From Streptomyces sp. P3 (GTDB taxonomy: Bacteria; Actinomycetota; Actinomycetes; Streptomycetales; Streptomycetaceae), in contig JAFEKX020000001.1 in assembly GCA_016893485.2 (NCBI GenBank), positions 434,001 to 498,000 of the forward strand: a DNA stretch of 64,000 nucleotides. Direction: 5' to 3'. The stretch's first letter is position 1. The number at the start of each line of letters is the position of its first letter. The notes beneath the pieces were generated by a model, which was given only the letters and a program-made list of their open reading frames with translations, searched no databases and had not been told where the DNA came from. The position numbers and the translations under genes were made by a program. Shown here one piece after another: positions 18,478 through 28,728 of this stretch.

Positions 18478-19256
18478 GTGGACGCCGTGCTGCGAATCGA
18501 ACTCCGGGACAGAATCGCCGTGTTGACGCTCGACCGGCCGGAGCGGCTCAACGCGATCGGCTCCGGGACCGTGGACCGGCTCACCGGGGCGCTGACCGAA
18601 CTGCGCGACAACGACGACGTGCGCGCCCTGGTCGTGGCCGGGGCGGGCCGGGCCTTCTCGGCCGGGGCCGACATCGGTGAGATCGAGTCGTTCACGGCAC
18701 CACGGCAGTTCCATTCCTTCGTCCAGCGACTCACCGACGCCTACGCGCTGTTGGAGGACTTCCCAAGCCCTCGGTCGCGGCCGTCCACGGGTTCGCCTTC
18801 GGCGGCGGTCTCGAACTCGCGCTCGCCTGTGACCTACGGGTGGCGGAGCGGGGCGCCCGGCTGGGCCTGCCCGAGATGAAACTCGGCGTGCTGCCGGGTG
18901 CGGGCGGCACGCAGCGCCTGCCGCGTCTGATACCTCCCGCGATCGCCAAGCAGATGATCCTCACCGGCGAACCGATCGACGCGGAGCGCGCGCACGCGCT
19001 CGGGCTGGTCAACGAACTCGCCGAGCCCGGAAAGGCGTTGAGTGCTGCCGAGGCACTCGCCGCCGCGCTGACGGCCGGGGCTCCGCTGGCTCTCGCGGCC
19101 GGCAAGCGACTGGTCGACTACGGCCTCGGGATGGACCTGGAGGCGGCGATCTCGTACGAGCGCGAGACCGTCTCGGTGCTGTTCTCCACGGAGGACCGGG
19201 TCGAGGGGCTCAAGGCTTTCCGGGAGCGCCGTCCCGGCGACTTCCGCGGCGAATAG
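18478..19256 (+). CDS. Enoyl-CoA hydratase (4), canonical type
   Basis: About 259 residues. [34 protein letters not shown] and, after repair, [20 protein letters not shown] form the two oxyanion loops. [20 protein letters not shown] carries the catalytic region of genuine enoyl-CoA hydratases. One C is missing near 18763 (DFPSPRS for DFPKPSV). With the preceding BadH-like dehydrogenase it forms a hydratase/dehydrogenase pair like BadK/BadH of cyclohexanecarboxylate degradation. It begins with GTG 1 nt after the SDR stop. Confidence 0.9.
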
Positions 19257-19287
19257 CGGGGCGTACCGACAGACAGGGAGGTGGGCC

Positions 19288-20453
19288 GTGCGGCCACTGG
19301 AGGGCATTTCGGTCGTCGAGCTGGGCATGTGGGTGGCGGCACCGGCCGCGGCCACCATGCTCGCGGACTGGGGCGCGGACGTGGTGAAGGTGGAGGCGCC
19401 GACCGGCGACCCCAACCGCTACACGCTCCGCCATGTCGGCCAGGACATCGACAGCGCGCCTCCGTTCGAGACCGACAACCGCGGCAAACGCGGGATCGTC
19501 CTCGACCTGCGCTCGGAGGACGGCAAGGCCGTACTGGAACGGCTACTGGAGCGCGCCGACGTCTTCGTCACCAACCTCCGTCCCGGCGCGCTGGAACGCC
19601 TGGGCCTGGCCCCGGACGAGCTGCGCGCCCGCCATCCCCGCCTGGTCGTCGGCACGTTGACCGGCTACGGCTGGACGGGGCGAGGAGCGCGACCGTGCCG
19701 GCTACGACGTCTCCGCCTTCTGGGCGCGGCCCGGCATCGCCGCGATGCTCAACCCGGCCGGTGAGCCACCGCCCGGCATCCGCCCCGGACTCGGCGATCG
19801 TACGGCCGCGGCCAACCTGGTGGCCGGTGTGCTGGCCGCGCTGCTGCGCCGCGAACGGACGGGCGAGGGCGGCGTGGTGGACGTATCACTGCTCCGCTCC
19901 GGCACCTACGCCAACGGGAACGACCTCGCCCTGCAGAACTTCTTCGGCAGGCGCGGCCGTACCCGGCACCGCACCGAGCACGAGTCCCCGCTCTACAACT
20001 CCTACCGGGCCGCGGACGACCGCTGGTTCTGGCTGGTCGGTCTGGAGGGCAGCCGGCACTGGCCCGGCGTCGTCAGGGCACTCGGCCGCGCGGACCTGGA
20101 GACGGACGAACGGTTCGCGACCGGCACGGCACGGCGTGGCCATGTTCGCGAACTGATCGCCGAGTTCGACGCGGAGTTCGCCCGGCGCCCCCTGGACGAG
20201 TGGGCAGCGCGGTTCGACGCCGAGGGCGTGTGGTGGGCGCCGGTGCAGACGCTCGCGGAGGTCGCGGCCGATCCACAGGCCGAAGCCGTGGGGCCTTCGT
20301 CGAACAGCCCGGCATGGGCGACGGGCCACCCTGCGGACCGTGGCAACACCCGTCAGTTTCTGGGGTGTTGACGACAAGCCACGCGGCGGTGCGCCGACGC
20401 TCGGCGAACACACCGCCGACGTACTCCGCGAACTCGACACAAACGGGAGGTAG
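19288..20453 (+). CDS. Class III CoA transferase (CaiB/BaiF)
   Basis: About 388 residues. The N-terminus is typical: LEGISVVELGMWVAAPAAAT, LADWGADVVKVEAPTGDPNR, then DNRGKRGIVLDLRSEDGK and FVTNLRPGALERLGL. The family's catalytic Asp is in GLGDRTAAANLVAG, followed by RTGEGGVVDVSLLRSGTY. Breaks lie near 19680 (extra base), 20293 and 20328 (missing bases); the repaired C-terminus ends GEHTADVLRELDTNGR. It would move CoA between an acyl-CoA and a free acid without ATP, a second activation route beside the ligases. GTG start after GGGAGG. Confidence 0.87.
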
Positions 20454-20456
20454 CAG

Positions 20457-21367
20457 GTGGGCATCCTCGACGACAAGGTCGCCGTAGTGACCGGCGGTGG
20501 CCGTGGCCTGGGCCGGGCGCACTGCCTGGCACTGGCCGAAGCCGGCGCGACCGTGGTGGTGAACGACCTCGGCTCCGGCGTGCACGGCGAGAGCACCGGC
20601 GACTCCCCGCCGACGAGGTCGTCGCCGAGATCACCAAGCTGGGCGGCCAGGCGGTCGCCAACCACGCGTCGGTGACGGACTGGGCGGCGACCGAGACCCT
20701 GGTGGCGGACACGGTCGCCGAGTTCGGACGCCTCGACATCGTCGTGAACAACGCGGGGATCGTGCGCGACCGCATGCTGTTCTCGATGACCGAAGCCGAG
20801 TTCGACGCCGTGATCGCGGTCCACCTCAAGGGCACCTTCGCGCTCACCCGGCACGCGTGCGCGTACTGGCGCGAGGCGTCGAAACGGGGTGAGCGCGTCA
20901 CCGGCCGCGTCATCAACACCACTTCGGGGACCGGCCTGTTCGGCAACCAGGGGCAGTCCAACTACGGTGCCGCCAAGGCCGGGATCGCCGGACTCACCGT
21001 CCTCACGGCCCTGGAGATGCGCAAGTACGGCGTCACTGCCAACGCCATCTCGCCGATCGCGGCCACCCGGATGACGGACGGTCTGTCCGTCGGTGAATCG
21101 CTGCGGGCCGTCGACGGCTTCGACCCGCGCGACCCGGCCAACGCCTCGGGCGTCGTTGTCTACCTAGCCTCCGACAGCGCGGCCTGGCTGACCGGCCAGG
21201 TCCTGCGCATCGAGGGCAACCGGCTCAACCGGCTCCAGGGCTGGACCGTCGCCGGCGTCCACCCCAGCACGTCGGGACAGGCTCTCACCTACGACGAACT
21301 CGTGGACGCCGTACCGCAGTTGTACGGTGTCGCCCCCGCGGGACGGGCCACGGGAGTCGGCCAGTGA
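20457..21367 (+). CDS. SDR dehydrogenase, 17beta-HSD type 4 / MFE-2 N-terminal type (1)
   Basis: About 303 residues. [74 protein letters not shown] and [20 protein letters not shown] are the marks of the (3R)-hydroxyacyl-CoA dehydrogenase domain of peroxisomal multifunctional enzymes, here as a single-domain protein. The YGAAK triad is intact. A base is missing near 20605. It overlaps the DoxX gene as GTGA and follows the CoA transferase by 3 nt. A close paralogue is encoded at 27075. Confidence 0.88.
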
Positions 21368-21887
21368 CGGCACGGGGCCACGACGTCGCCGCGCTCGTCC
21401 TGCGCGCGACGCTCGGCCCGATGCTCTTCGCGCACGGCTGGAACAAGGTCGCCGGGCCGGGCGGGCTCAAGGGCACGGAGGGCTGGTTCGAGGCACTCGG
21501 TCTGCGGCCCGCCGGGGTGCACGCGCGCATGGCGGCCGGGACGGAGATGGCGGCCGGCGTGGGGATCACGCTGGGCGCGGCGAGCCCCCTCCCGTGGCGG
21601 CAGCCGTCGGTCTGATGACCGTGGCGGCCCGAACCGACCATCGAGGCAAGGGCTTCTTCGTCTTCAAAGGCGGCTGGGAGTACGTCGGTGTCGTGGGCGG
21701 CGCGGCCGTCGCCCTGGCCGCGCTGGGCCCCGGCAGGTACTCGCTGGACGGAGTCCTGCGCCGCCAACGCGCGGGCGTGGGGCCCGCGTTGCTGGCCGTC
21801 GGGGTCGGTACGGCGAGCGCCGCCGCGCTGCTGGCCGTGTGCTACCGGCCGGAGCGGGAGCCCGATGAGACCGAAACAGCTGACTGA
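21364..21887 (+). CDS. DoxX-family membrane protein
   Basis: About 174 residues, with four predicted membrane segments: VAALVLRATLGPMLFAHGWN, around GVGITLGAASPLPVAAAVGL, YVGVVGGAAVALAALG and LLAVGVGTASAAALLAV. The HGWNK after the first segment and the GW-EYVG spacing fit DoxX/DoxD-like proteins, some of which pass electrons to quinone. A base is missing near 21592. The GTG start overlaps the stop of the SDR gene. Its place inside a beta-oxidation operon suggests a role in electron disposal, uptake or membrane docking of the pathway; none is shown. Confidence 0.75.
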
Positions 21888-21915
21888 GATCACTTAGGGC
21901 AACAAGGGAGTCGAC

Positions 21916-23074
21916 ATGGACGCGGCTGACTTCAGCGCGGTGCTGTCCGAGGTCCGGCGCTTCGTCCGCGAGCGCGTCGTACCGCTCGAGGCGGAGATCG
22001 ACGAGAAGGACGAGATGCCCGCGGAGGTACGCGAAGCGGCAAAGAAGATGGGCCTGTTCGGCTTCGCGCTTCCCGAGGAGTACGGCGGGCTAGGGCTGTC
22101 GATGTACGAGGAGGCCCAGTTGATGTTCGAGCTGGGGTACACGACCCCGGCCCTGCGCTCCATGTTCGGGACGAACAACGGCATCGCCGGACACGTCCTG
22201 ATGGTCGGCGGCACCGAGGAGCAGAAGGCGGACTGGCTGCCGAGGATCGCCTCCGGCGACGTCCTGGCGTCGTTCGCGCTCACCGAGGCGGAGGCGGGTT
22301 CCGATCCCTCGACCCTGACCACGAGGGCACACCTGGACGGCGACGAGTGGGTGATCAACGGTGCCAAGCGGTACATCACCAACGCCCCGCTCGCCGACGT
22401 CTTCATGGTCTTCGCCCGCACCGACCCCGACGCCCCGCGCACCCGCGGCATCTCCACCTTCCTGGTCCCGGCGGGTACCGGGCCTCGCCGTGGCTCCCAA
22501 GGACCACAAGATGGGCCAGTTCGGCGCCTGGACGGCGGATGTGTACTTCGACGACGTACGCGTACCCGCGTCCGCCCTGGTCGGCGGGGGAGGCCGGCCT
22601 CAACCGGGGTTCGCCACGGCGATGGGCTGCATCGCGCACGGCCGGGTGCACATCTCGTCCCTGTGCGTGGGGATGGCGGAGCGGCTGGTGGACGAGTCCG
22701 TCGAGTACGCCCGCACCCGCCGCCAGTCCGGGAAGCTCATCGGCTCCTTCCAGCTCGTACAGGGCCTGATCGCCGACTCCATGACCGACTACTACGCCGG
22801 CCGCGCCACGGTCCTGGAGGAGGCGGCCCGCGCGTTCGACGCCGGCACGGACACCAAGATCGGCCCGTCCTGCACGAAGTACTTCGCCAGTGAGATGGTG
22901 TGGCGCGTCGCCGACCGCGCGGTCCAGGTCCACGGCGGGGCGGGCTACATGCGCGGGGTCGCCGTCGAGCGCTTCTACCGCGATGCCCGCCTGTTCCGTA
23001 TCTACGAGGGCACGAGCCAGATCCAGCAGGTCATCATCGCGAAGGCGTTGCTGGGCGAGGCGGCCCGAGGCTGA
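21916..23074 (+). CDS. Acyl-CoA dehydrogenase (homomeric type, 2)
   Basis: About 385 residues. MGLFGFALPEEYGGLGLSMY, FALTEAEAGSDPSTLTTRA, INGAKRYITNAPLADVFMVF, RRQSGKLIGSFQLVQGLIAD and RLFRIYEGTSQIQQVIIAKA. The glutamate of IYEGTSQIQ is the catalytic base of medium- and short-chain enzymes, so this is a complete stand-alone enzyme, unlike the paired ACADs of the island. Breaks lie near 22480 and, as a compensating pair, between 22585 and 22605 (VGGGGRPQPG for VGGEAGLNRG). Last gene of the plus operon, followed at once by a strong terminator. Confidence 0.9.
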
Positions 23075-23078
23075 CCGG

Positions 23079-23134
23079 CACCGGAGACGAGGAAGGCCGG
23101 GGTCCCCACCCCGGGGCCTTCCTCGTCTCCGGTG
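23079..23134. terminator. Bidirectional hairpin terminator
   Basis: A perfect 20-bp stem (CACCGGAGACGAGGAAGGCC and its exact complement) closes a 16-nt G/C-rich loop, between two convergent ACAD genes that end 4 nt and 6 nt from its feet. It has no T-run, as is common in Streptomyces, and can serve both operons. Confidence 0.85.
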
Positions 23135-23140
23135 GTCTCC

Positions 23141-24255
23141 TCAGATCCCGAGTCGGTCGAGCAACCGCTCGTGGTACACGGCGGGCCCGCCGAACAGCAG
23201 TTGCGAGGACTTCGCCCGCCGGAAGTACAGATGCGCCGGGTGCTCCCAGGTGAAGCCGATGCCGCCGTGGACCTGGATGTTCTCCATGGCCGTGAACATG
23301 TACGCCCGGGAGCAGCAGGCGTGTGCCACGGCCGCGGCGACGGGGAACTCGGCGGAGCCCTCGTCGGCCAGTCGCGCCGCCTCCCGGGACGCGGCCTCGG
23401 CCAGCTCCACCTGGACGAGCATGTCCGCGCACTTGTGCTTGACCGCCTGGAAGGAACCGATCGGCCGGCCGAACTGGTGCCGTGTACGGGCGTGTTCGGC
23501 ACTCGCCTCCAGACACCTGCGCGCCCCGCCCGACTGTTCCGCCGCGAGCCCGACCGACGCGACGTCCAGCACCTTGGCCATCGTGCGCCCGGCCGCTCCG
23601 TCCGCGCCGACGAGCGTCGCGGGCACCGCGTCGAACGTCAGCCGGGCCATCGCCCGCGTGGGGTCCAGGGTCTCCATCGGTACGGCCGCCAGTCCCGTGG
23701 CATCCCGGTCCACGGCGAAGAGCGAGGGGCCGGCGACGGTACGGGCGACGACGAGAAGCAGCTCCGCGGTCGTACCGTCGATGACGAAGGACTTGCGGCC
23801 GCTCAGCTTCCAGCCGCCCTCACCGTCCGGCACGGCGCGTGCGGAGATCAGGGCGGGATCCCAGGATCCGCTGTCCTCGGCCACCGCGAGGGCGGCCGTC
23901 GTCCGGCCGGCCGCGATGCCGGGAGGTGGCGTGCGCAGGCCTCCCGGTCACCTGAGGCGAGCAGAGCCTGGGCCGCGAGCACGACCGTAGCGAAGAAGGG
24001 GGCGCACAGCAGGGCTCGGCCCGTCTCCTCCAGTACGACGCCGAGTTCGACGAGGCCGAAGCCGTCGCCGCCGTACTCCTCCGGGATCACCAGGCCGGGC
24101 AGCCGGAGTTGGTCGGCCGCCTGTGCCCACACCGCGGGGTCGAAGCGCGGCTCGCTCTCCATGAGTTTGCGGACGGCTTCCTCGGGCGACTTGGCCTCCA
24201 GGAACTCCCTTACGGAAAGCCTGAGTTCGCGCAGTCCGGTCTCGTCGGCGGTCAT
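23141..24255 (-). CDS. Acyl-CoA dehydrogenase, beta-type subunit (second pair)
   Basis: About 371 residues, of the same type as those at 2396 and 8821: LPGLVIPEEYGGDGFGLVEL, AEDSGSWDPALI, FGRPIGSFQAVKHKCADMLV and VHGGIGFTWEHPAHLYFRRA. The C-terminal catalytic Glu is absent. A base is missing near 23928 (HLPASRPAG for HLPGIAAGR). Its ATG overlaps the stop of the alpha-type gene upstream (ATGA), so the two are translationally coupled and should form one heteromeric enzyme. Last gene of a seven-gene minus operon. Confidence 0.9.
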
Positions 24256-25468
24256 GGCCGCACCTCCTTGGGCAGTCCGAGGACGCGTTCCGCGAGGATG
24301 TTCTTCATGATCTCCTCGGTGCCGCCGAGGATGCGCAACGCCGGGGTGGCGAGGAGGAGTTCGGACCAGGCGTAGGTGCCCCACTGTCCGGTGTCGGCGA
24401 TCAGCCGGGGTCCGAGTACGTCGGACACGAAGTGTGCGGCGCGGGTGAGGTTCTGGCCGTACATCAGCTTCGAGACGGACCTCTCGGGGCCCGGGTGCCG
24501 CCGGCGCGCAGACCGCGCAGGGCGCGGGTGTTGAGGTACTGCGTGGCCAGGGCGTCCACGAGGAGTTCCGCGAGGCGGGCCCGCAGGGCGCGGTCGTCCC
24601 AGGTCCAGGTGGCGCGCATCAGGGCCGTGAGGTGGTCCGGGGACAGTGCGGCGGCCACCGGGCCGACACCCTCGCTGCCGACGGTCGCGCGCTCGTTCAT
24701 CAGGGTGGTCAGGGCGACCGTCCAACCGCCGTCGACCTCGCCGAGCCGGTGGTCGTCGGGGATGCGGACGTCGGTGAGGAAGACCTCGTTGAAGTCCGCG
24801 CCGCCGGTCATCTGCCGCAGTGGCCTGACCTCGACGCCGGGGGCGTCCATCGGGACCAGGAAGGCCGTGATCCCACGGTGCTTGGGCGCGTCCGGGTTCG
24901 TGCGGGCGAGCGCGAGTCCGATCTGGCTGTGCTGGGCGACCGAGGTCCACACCTTCTGGCCGTTCAGCACCCAGTGGTCGCCCGCACGCACCGCTTTGGT
25001 GGCGACGCTCGCCAGGTCGGAGCCCGCCCGGGTTCGCTGAACAGCTGGCAGGCGATGGCGTCCCCGCGGTACAGCGCGGGCAACCACCGTTCCTTGATGT
25101 GGCGTTGGGCGTGGGCGAGGATCGTCGGTCCGATCATGCCGAGGCCGATCACGCTGAGCACGCCGGTGTCGGCGACGTCGTACCCGGACTCGAGGGTGTC
25201 GTAGACCAGGTCGTGGACGGGGTCAGGCCCCGGCCGCCGTATTCCACCGGGCCGGTGATCCAGCCGAAGCCGTTCTCGTGGCGGACGCGCTGCCAGTCGC
25301 GCGCCCGCTGTACGTGCTCCCGTTCCGCCTGGGGCGGAGGCTGCTGAAGTACGCCACCGAGTCGTCGCCTTCGCCCCAGGTGGGGGCGGTGCGGTCGGGG
25401 GCCTTGGCCGCATGGGCGTCGAGGAAGGCGCGTGCCTCGGCCGCGAAGTCCTGCATGTCGTCTGCCAT
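24252..25468 (-). CDS. Acyl-CoA dehydrogenase, alpha-type subunit (second pair)
   Basis: About 405 residues after repair of four breaks (near 25345, 25228, 25030 and 24490). Reconstructed landmarks are WITGPVEYGGRGL, IGLGMIGPTILAHAQRHIK, CQLFSEPGAGSDLASVATKA, LNGQKVWTSVAQHSQIGLAL, LMYGQNLTRAAHFVSDV and LRILGGTEEIMKNILAERVL. Gly replaces Glu before GTEE, the same C-terminal type as the alpha subunit at 1200-2378. It precedes the beta-type gene with an ATGA overlap. Such pairs oxidise bulky acyl-CoAs in actinobacterial steroid degradation. Confidence 0.87.
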
Positions 25469-25481
25469 GTCCGCTCTGCCC

Positions 25482-26629
25482 TCAGGTGCTCAGGATGGTG
25501 ACCGCCGACACGCCCGGCGCGCCGTACAGGTGGGTGTAGCCGACGCGAGGTGTGCCGGGGATCTGTCGGTCACCGGCCGTGCCCCGCAGTTGGAGGACGA
25601 TCTCGTGGAGCTGGCGCAGTCCCGACGCGCCGATCGGTTCGCCGTTGCCGAGCAGTCCGCCGTCGGTGTTGACCGGGAGTCTGCCGCCGATCTCGGTGGC
25701 TCCCTCGGCGATGAGGCGTTCCTGTTCGCCGTCCTTGCAGAGGCCGTTCTCGGCCATGTGGATGACCTCCGATCCGGCGTCGGTGTCCTGGAGTTGGGCG
25801 ACGTCGACGTCCTCGGGCCCGATGCCGGCCCGTTCATAGGCTTCCCTCGATGCGTCCACGGTCGGGCTCGCGACGGCCTCCCCGACCGGGAAGGACGGGC
25901 TCTGTACCTCGAAGGCGCCGAGTCTGCGGCTGCGCAGGGCGGTGGACCGGATCCGTACGGGTCGCCCGGTGTACTTGTGGGCCTGGTCGGCCCGGCACAG
26001 GACTAGGGCGGCCGCGCCCTCATCCGGACCGCAGTACATGTACTGGCGGAGGGGGTGATTGAGGACCGGCGAGGCGAGAATCTCCTCCACGGACAGCGGA
26101 GTGCGGCGCCAGGCCTTCTCGTTGCGGGCCGCGTTGCCGAAGTTCTTGGCCGCCACGCGCGCCAGCGTCTCGTGGGAGATGCCGTGGTCGTGCATGTAGC
26201 GGTTGATCTTCATGCCGAAGAAGTGCGTGGTGAGGAAGAGGCCGGTCTGTCCGTACCAGGAAGGGATGCCGGCCACGGACGGGTCGGCGGCGAAGGCTCC
26301 GCGCGGGTGCTTGTCGAGGCCGATCGCGATGGTCAGGTCGTGCTCGCCGGTCTCGATCGCGCGGGCGGCCAGCGCCAGCGAAGTACCGGCCGTGGCACAG
26401 CCGTTGAACACCCCGCGCAGGGGTACACCGGTCAGGCCGAGCCGGGCGACGATCGCGTCGGGGTTGGCGACCTCGTAGCTGCCGATGTAACCGCCCTGGA
26501 TCCGCGGCCAGTCGACGCCCGCGTCGGCGAGCGCGAGGCGTACCGCGTCCGCGCCCATGTCCAGCGCCGGCTTCCCGGGAACCGGCCGAAGGGGTGGAGT
26601 CCCACGCCGATGATCACGGCCTCGGTCAC
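25482..26629 (-). CDS. Thiolase, SCP2/lipid-transfer type, with active-site Cys
   Basis: About 382 residues. The N-terminus MTEAVIIGVGLHPFGRFPGK leads to FNGCATAGTSLALAARAIE with the nucleophilic Cys, and RLPVNTDGGLLGNGEPIGAS near the end. The usual GHP is GEP, a variant I associate with actinobacterial lipid-transfer thiolases. A break lies near 26578. The GTG start overlaps the stop of the DUF35 gene as GTGA, which mirrors the other thiolase/DUF35 pair. This copy keeps Cys and could perform real thiolysis of a 3-ketoacyl-CoA. Confidence 0.87.
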
Positions 26630-27070
26630 GGTGTCTCCTCCTCGGCCGGGGCGAACGCGAACGTCACGATCTCGGTGCCGTCGTCCCGCACGGTGTAGGG
26701 CACGAGCGTCAGCCGCATCTCCTGCCCGATCCTGAGCCTGTCCGGGTCCGGTTCGGTGAGGCGGGCCTCGACCAGCAGCTCACCGGGGAGTTCGACGTAC
26801 CCGACCGCGTACGGCTCGAAGGCCTCGGGGCCGTCGTACGGCGGGGACGGCGGCCGGAAGTCCTGGGTGGTGTACGTCCAGAGCGTCCCGCGGTCCGCGA
26901 GAAGCCGTTCCTTGGACTCCGTGCTCGCGCACCGGACACAGTCCGGGGCGGCGGGGAAAACTCACCAGCCCGCAGGCCGCGCACTCGGAGCCGATGAGAC
27001 GAAGGGGTGTCCTCTCGTCGGGTGGCCAGGTGAACAGGCCTTCGGCGACGGGTTCTTGAGTGGTCGTCAT
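26626..27070 (-). CDS. DUF35 zinc-ribbon/OB-fold protein (2)
   Basis: About 147 residues. MTTTQEPVAEGLFTWPPDER is followed by a zinc ribbon CAACGLVSFPAAPDCVRC (after removing one extra T near 26955), then an OB-fold with LWTYTTQDFRPPSPPYDG, FEPYAVGYVELPGELLVEAR and MRLTLVPYTVRDDGTEIVTF. Partner of the thiolase encoded immediately downstream, as an acyl-CoA binding or specificity subunit. The gap to the preceding SDR stop is 4 nt. Confidence 0.87.
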
Positions 27071-27074
27071 GTCT

Positions 27075-27985
27075 TCACGCTCCGTTCCGGTTGCCCAGGG
27101 CGTCGGCGTTCGGAGCCGCCTTCGCCACCAGGTTCGGGACGACCGAGGTCAGTTCCTCAGGGGTCCAGCGCGACTCCGCGCTCGCGCCGGGGCCGTTGGC
27201 CCACCCTTCGAGGACCGTGATGCGGTTGCCGACGACGCCGAAGACCCGGCCGGTGACCTCGCGCGAGGCGGCCGAGCCGAGCCACACCACGAGCGGGGAG
27301 ATGGCTTCGGGGGTGAGGTCCTGGGCCTCGGCGGCGCGTTGCATCATCTCGATGTCCTCGGTGAGCCGGGTGAGCGCGGTGGGCGCGATGGCGTTCACCG
27401 TCACGCCGTAGCGGGCGAGTTCGGCGGCGGCGATGACGGTGAGGCTCGCGATGCCGGCCTTGGCCGAGCCGTAGTTGGACTGGCCCGGGTTGCCGAAGAT
27501 GCCGGACGGCGAGGTCGTGTTGATGACCCGTGCGTCGTTGTCGTGACCGGACTTGGTGCGCTCGCGCCAGTACGCGGCGGCGTGGTGCAGGGTGGCGAAA
27601 CTGCCCTTGAGGTGGACGGCGATCACGCTGTCCCAGTCCCGCTCGGTCATCGACACGATCATCCGGTCCCGCAGGATGCCGGCGTTGTTGACCAGGACGT
27701 CCAGGCCGCCGTAGGTCTCGACGGCCTGCGCGACGAGCCGGCCGGCGCCGTCCCAGGCGGAGATGTCGTCCGTGTTGGCCACCGCCTCGCCGCCCGCCGC
27801 GACGATCTCGTCGACCACGGTCTGGGCGGGCCCCGTCGAGGCGCCCCCGCCGTCGCGCGCGCCGCCCAGGTCGTTGACCACGACCTTCGCGCCGTGCGCG
27901 GCGAAGGCCAGGGCGTGCGCCCGGCCGATCCGTTGCCGGCGCCGGTGACTACCACGACCCGGCCGTCGGCCACTCCTTCGGACAT
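27075..27985 (-). CDS. SDR dehydrogenase, 17beta-HSD type 4 / MFE-2 N-terminal type (2)
   Basis: About 303 residues; a close paralogue of the protein encoded at 20457. VVVVTGAGNGIGRAHALAFA (after restoring one base near 27931), KVVVNDLGGARDGGG, VNNAGILRDRMIVSMTERDW, VHLKGSFATLHHAAAYWRER and SPSGIFGNPGQSNYGSAKAG. The active-site Ser/Tyr/Lys are present. Expected to oxidise a (3R)-hydroxyacyl-CoA just before the thiolase step, which fits its place directly upstream of the DUF35/thiolase genes. It starts 2 nt after the small ligase-like gene. Confidence 0.88.
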
Positions 27986-27987
27986 CC

Positions 27988-28721
27988 TCAACTCCTCGAT
28001 GACGGTGACTTGTTGGTGGTCTCGGCGAAGTGGACCCGCGGGTCTTCGCTGCCACAGGCGCAGCGGCCGGTGGTCACGCGCCCGGCGATGCCGAGCGGGG
28101 TCTCGGGAAGCAGCGAGGTGCGCTCCTCCCCCGCCGCCACGGACAGCTGCCCGTCCCGCACGCCGACCCGCCACTCGGCGGCGTTGACGTGCGCGCCACC
28201 GCGCTCGGGGCACTCGAGGGCGAGGGCCGGTCCGACGGCCGCCATCAGGGCGGCGGACACGCCCACACCCCGCAGCACCGGTACGGCGGCGGGCCGGGCC
28301 AGTACGACCGGCGTCGCCCGGAACATCTCACCGACGTCGGCCGCACCGGCCAGCCCTCAAGGGTCTCGGCCGACAGGCCGATGACCGCGTGCGGGTCGAG
28401 TTCGCGATGGAAGACCGCGGTCCTGCGGTGGTCCCAGCCCATCGCCTCGGCGATGCCGTACGTCACCCGCAGCGCGCGCAGGGCGCCGATCATCGCGTGC
28501 CCCCAGAAGCCCTCGAAGCCGGAGGCGGTCAGCAACGCCCGCTGCCCCGCGGTCAGTCCGTGGTCCCGGAGCCTGGCGGTGGCCCAGTCGGTGTCGCGGG
28601 CGAGTTCGGCCCAGGTCAGTTCCACGTCCCGGATGCCGTCGGCGGTGGGGAAGCGTACGAGGTAGGCGAGTTCGGGCCGGTCAAGGGTCCTGGCCCGGGC
28701 CAGGGTGTCGGCGCGGGTCAT
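27988..28721 (-). CDS. Small acyl-CoA-ligase-like protein
   Basis: About 244 residues. The N-terminal part (VELTWAELARDTDWATARLR, LTASGFEGFWGHAMIGALRA and LRVTYGIAEAMGWDHRRTAV) looks like the N-terminal lobe of adenylate-forming or PaaK-like ligases. The end, GRVTTGRCACGSEDPRVHF, recalls the Cys-containing turn of phenylacetate-CoA ligases. No P-loop (SSGTTG) is present. A base is missing near 28358. The ATG start (after TTG) follows GAGGAG. It is wedged, 7 nt downstream, behind a full PaaK-like ligase. It may be a regulatory or second subunit; no function is proven. Confidence 0.6.
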
Positions 28722-28728
28722 CAACTCC

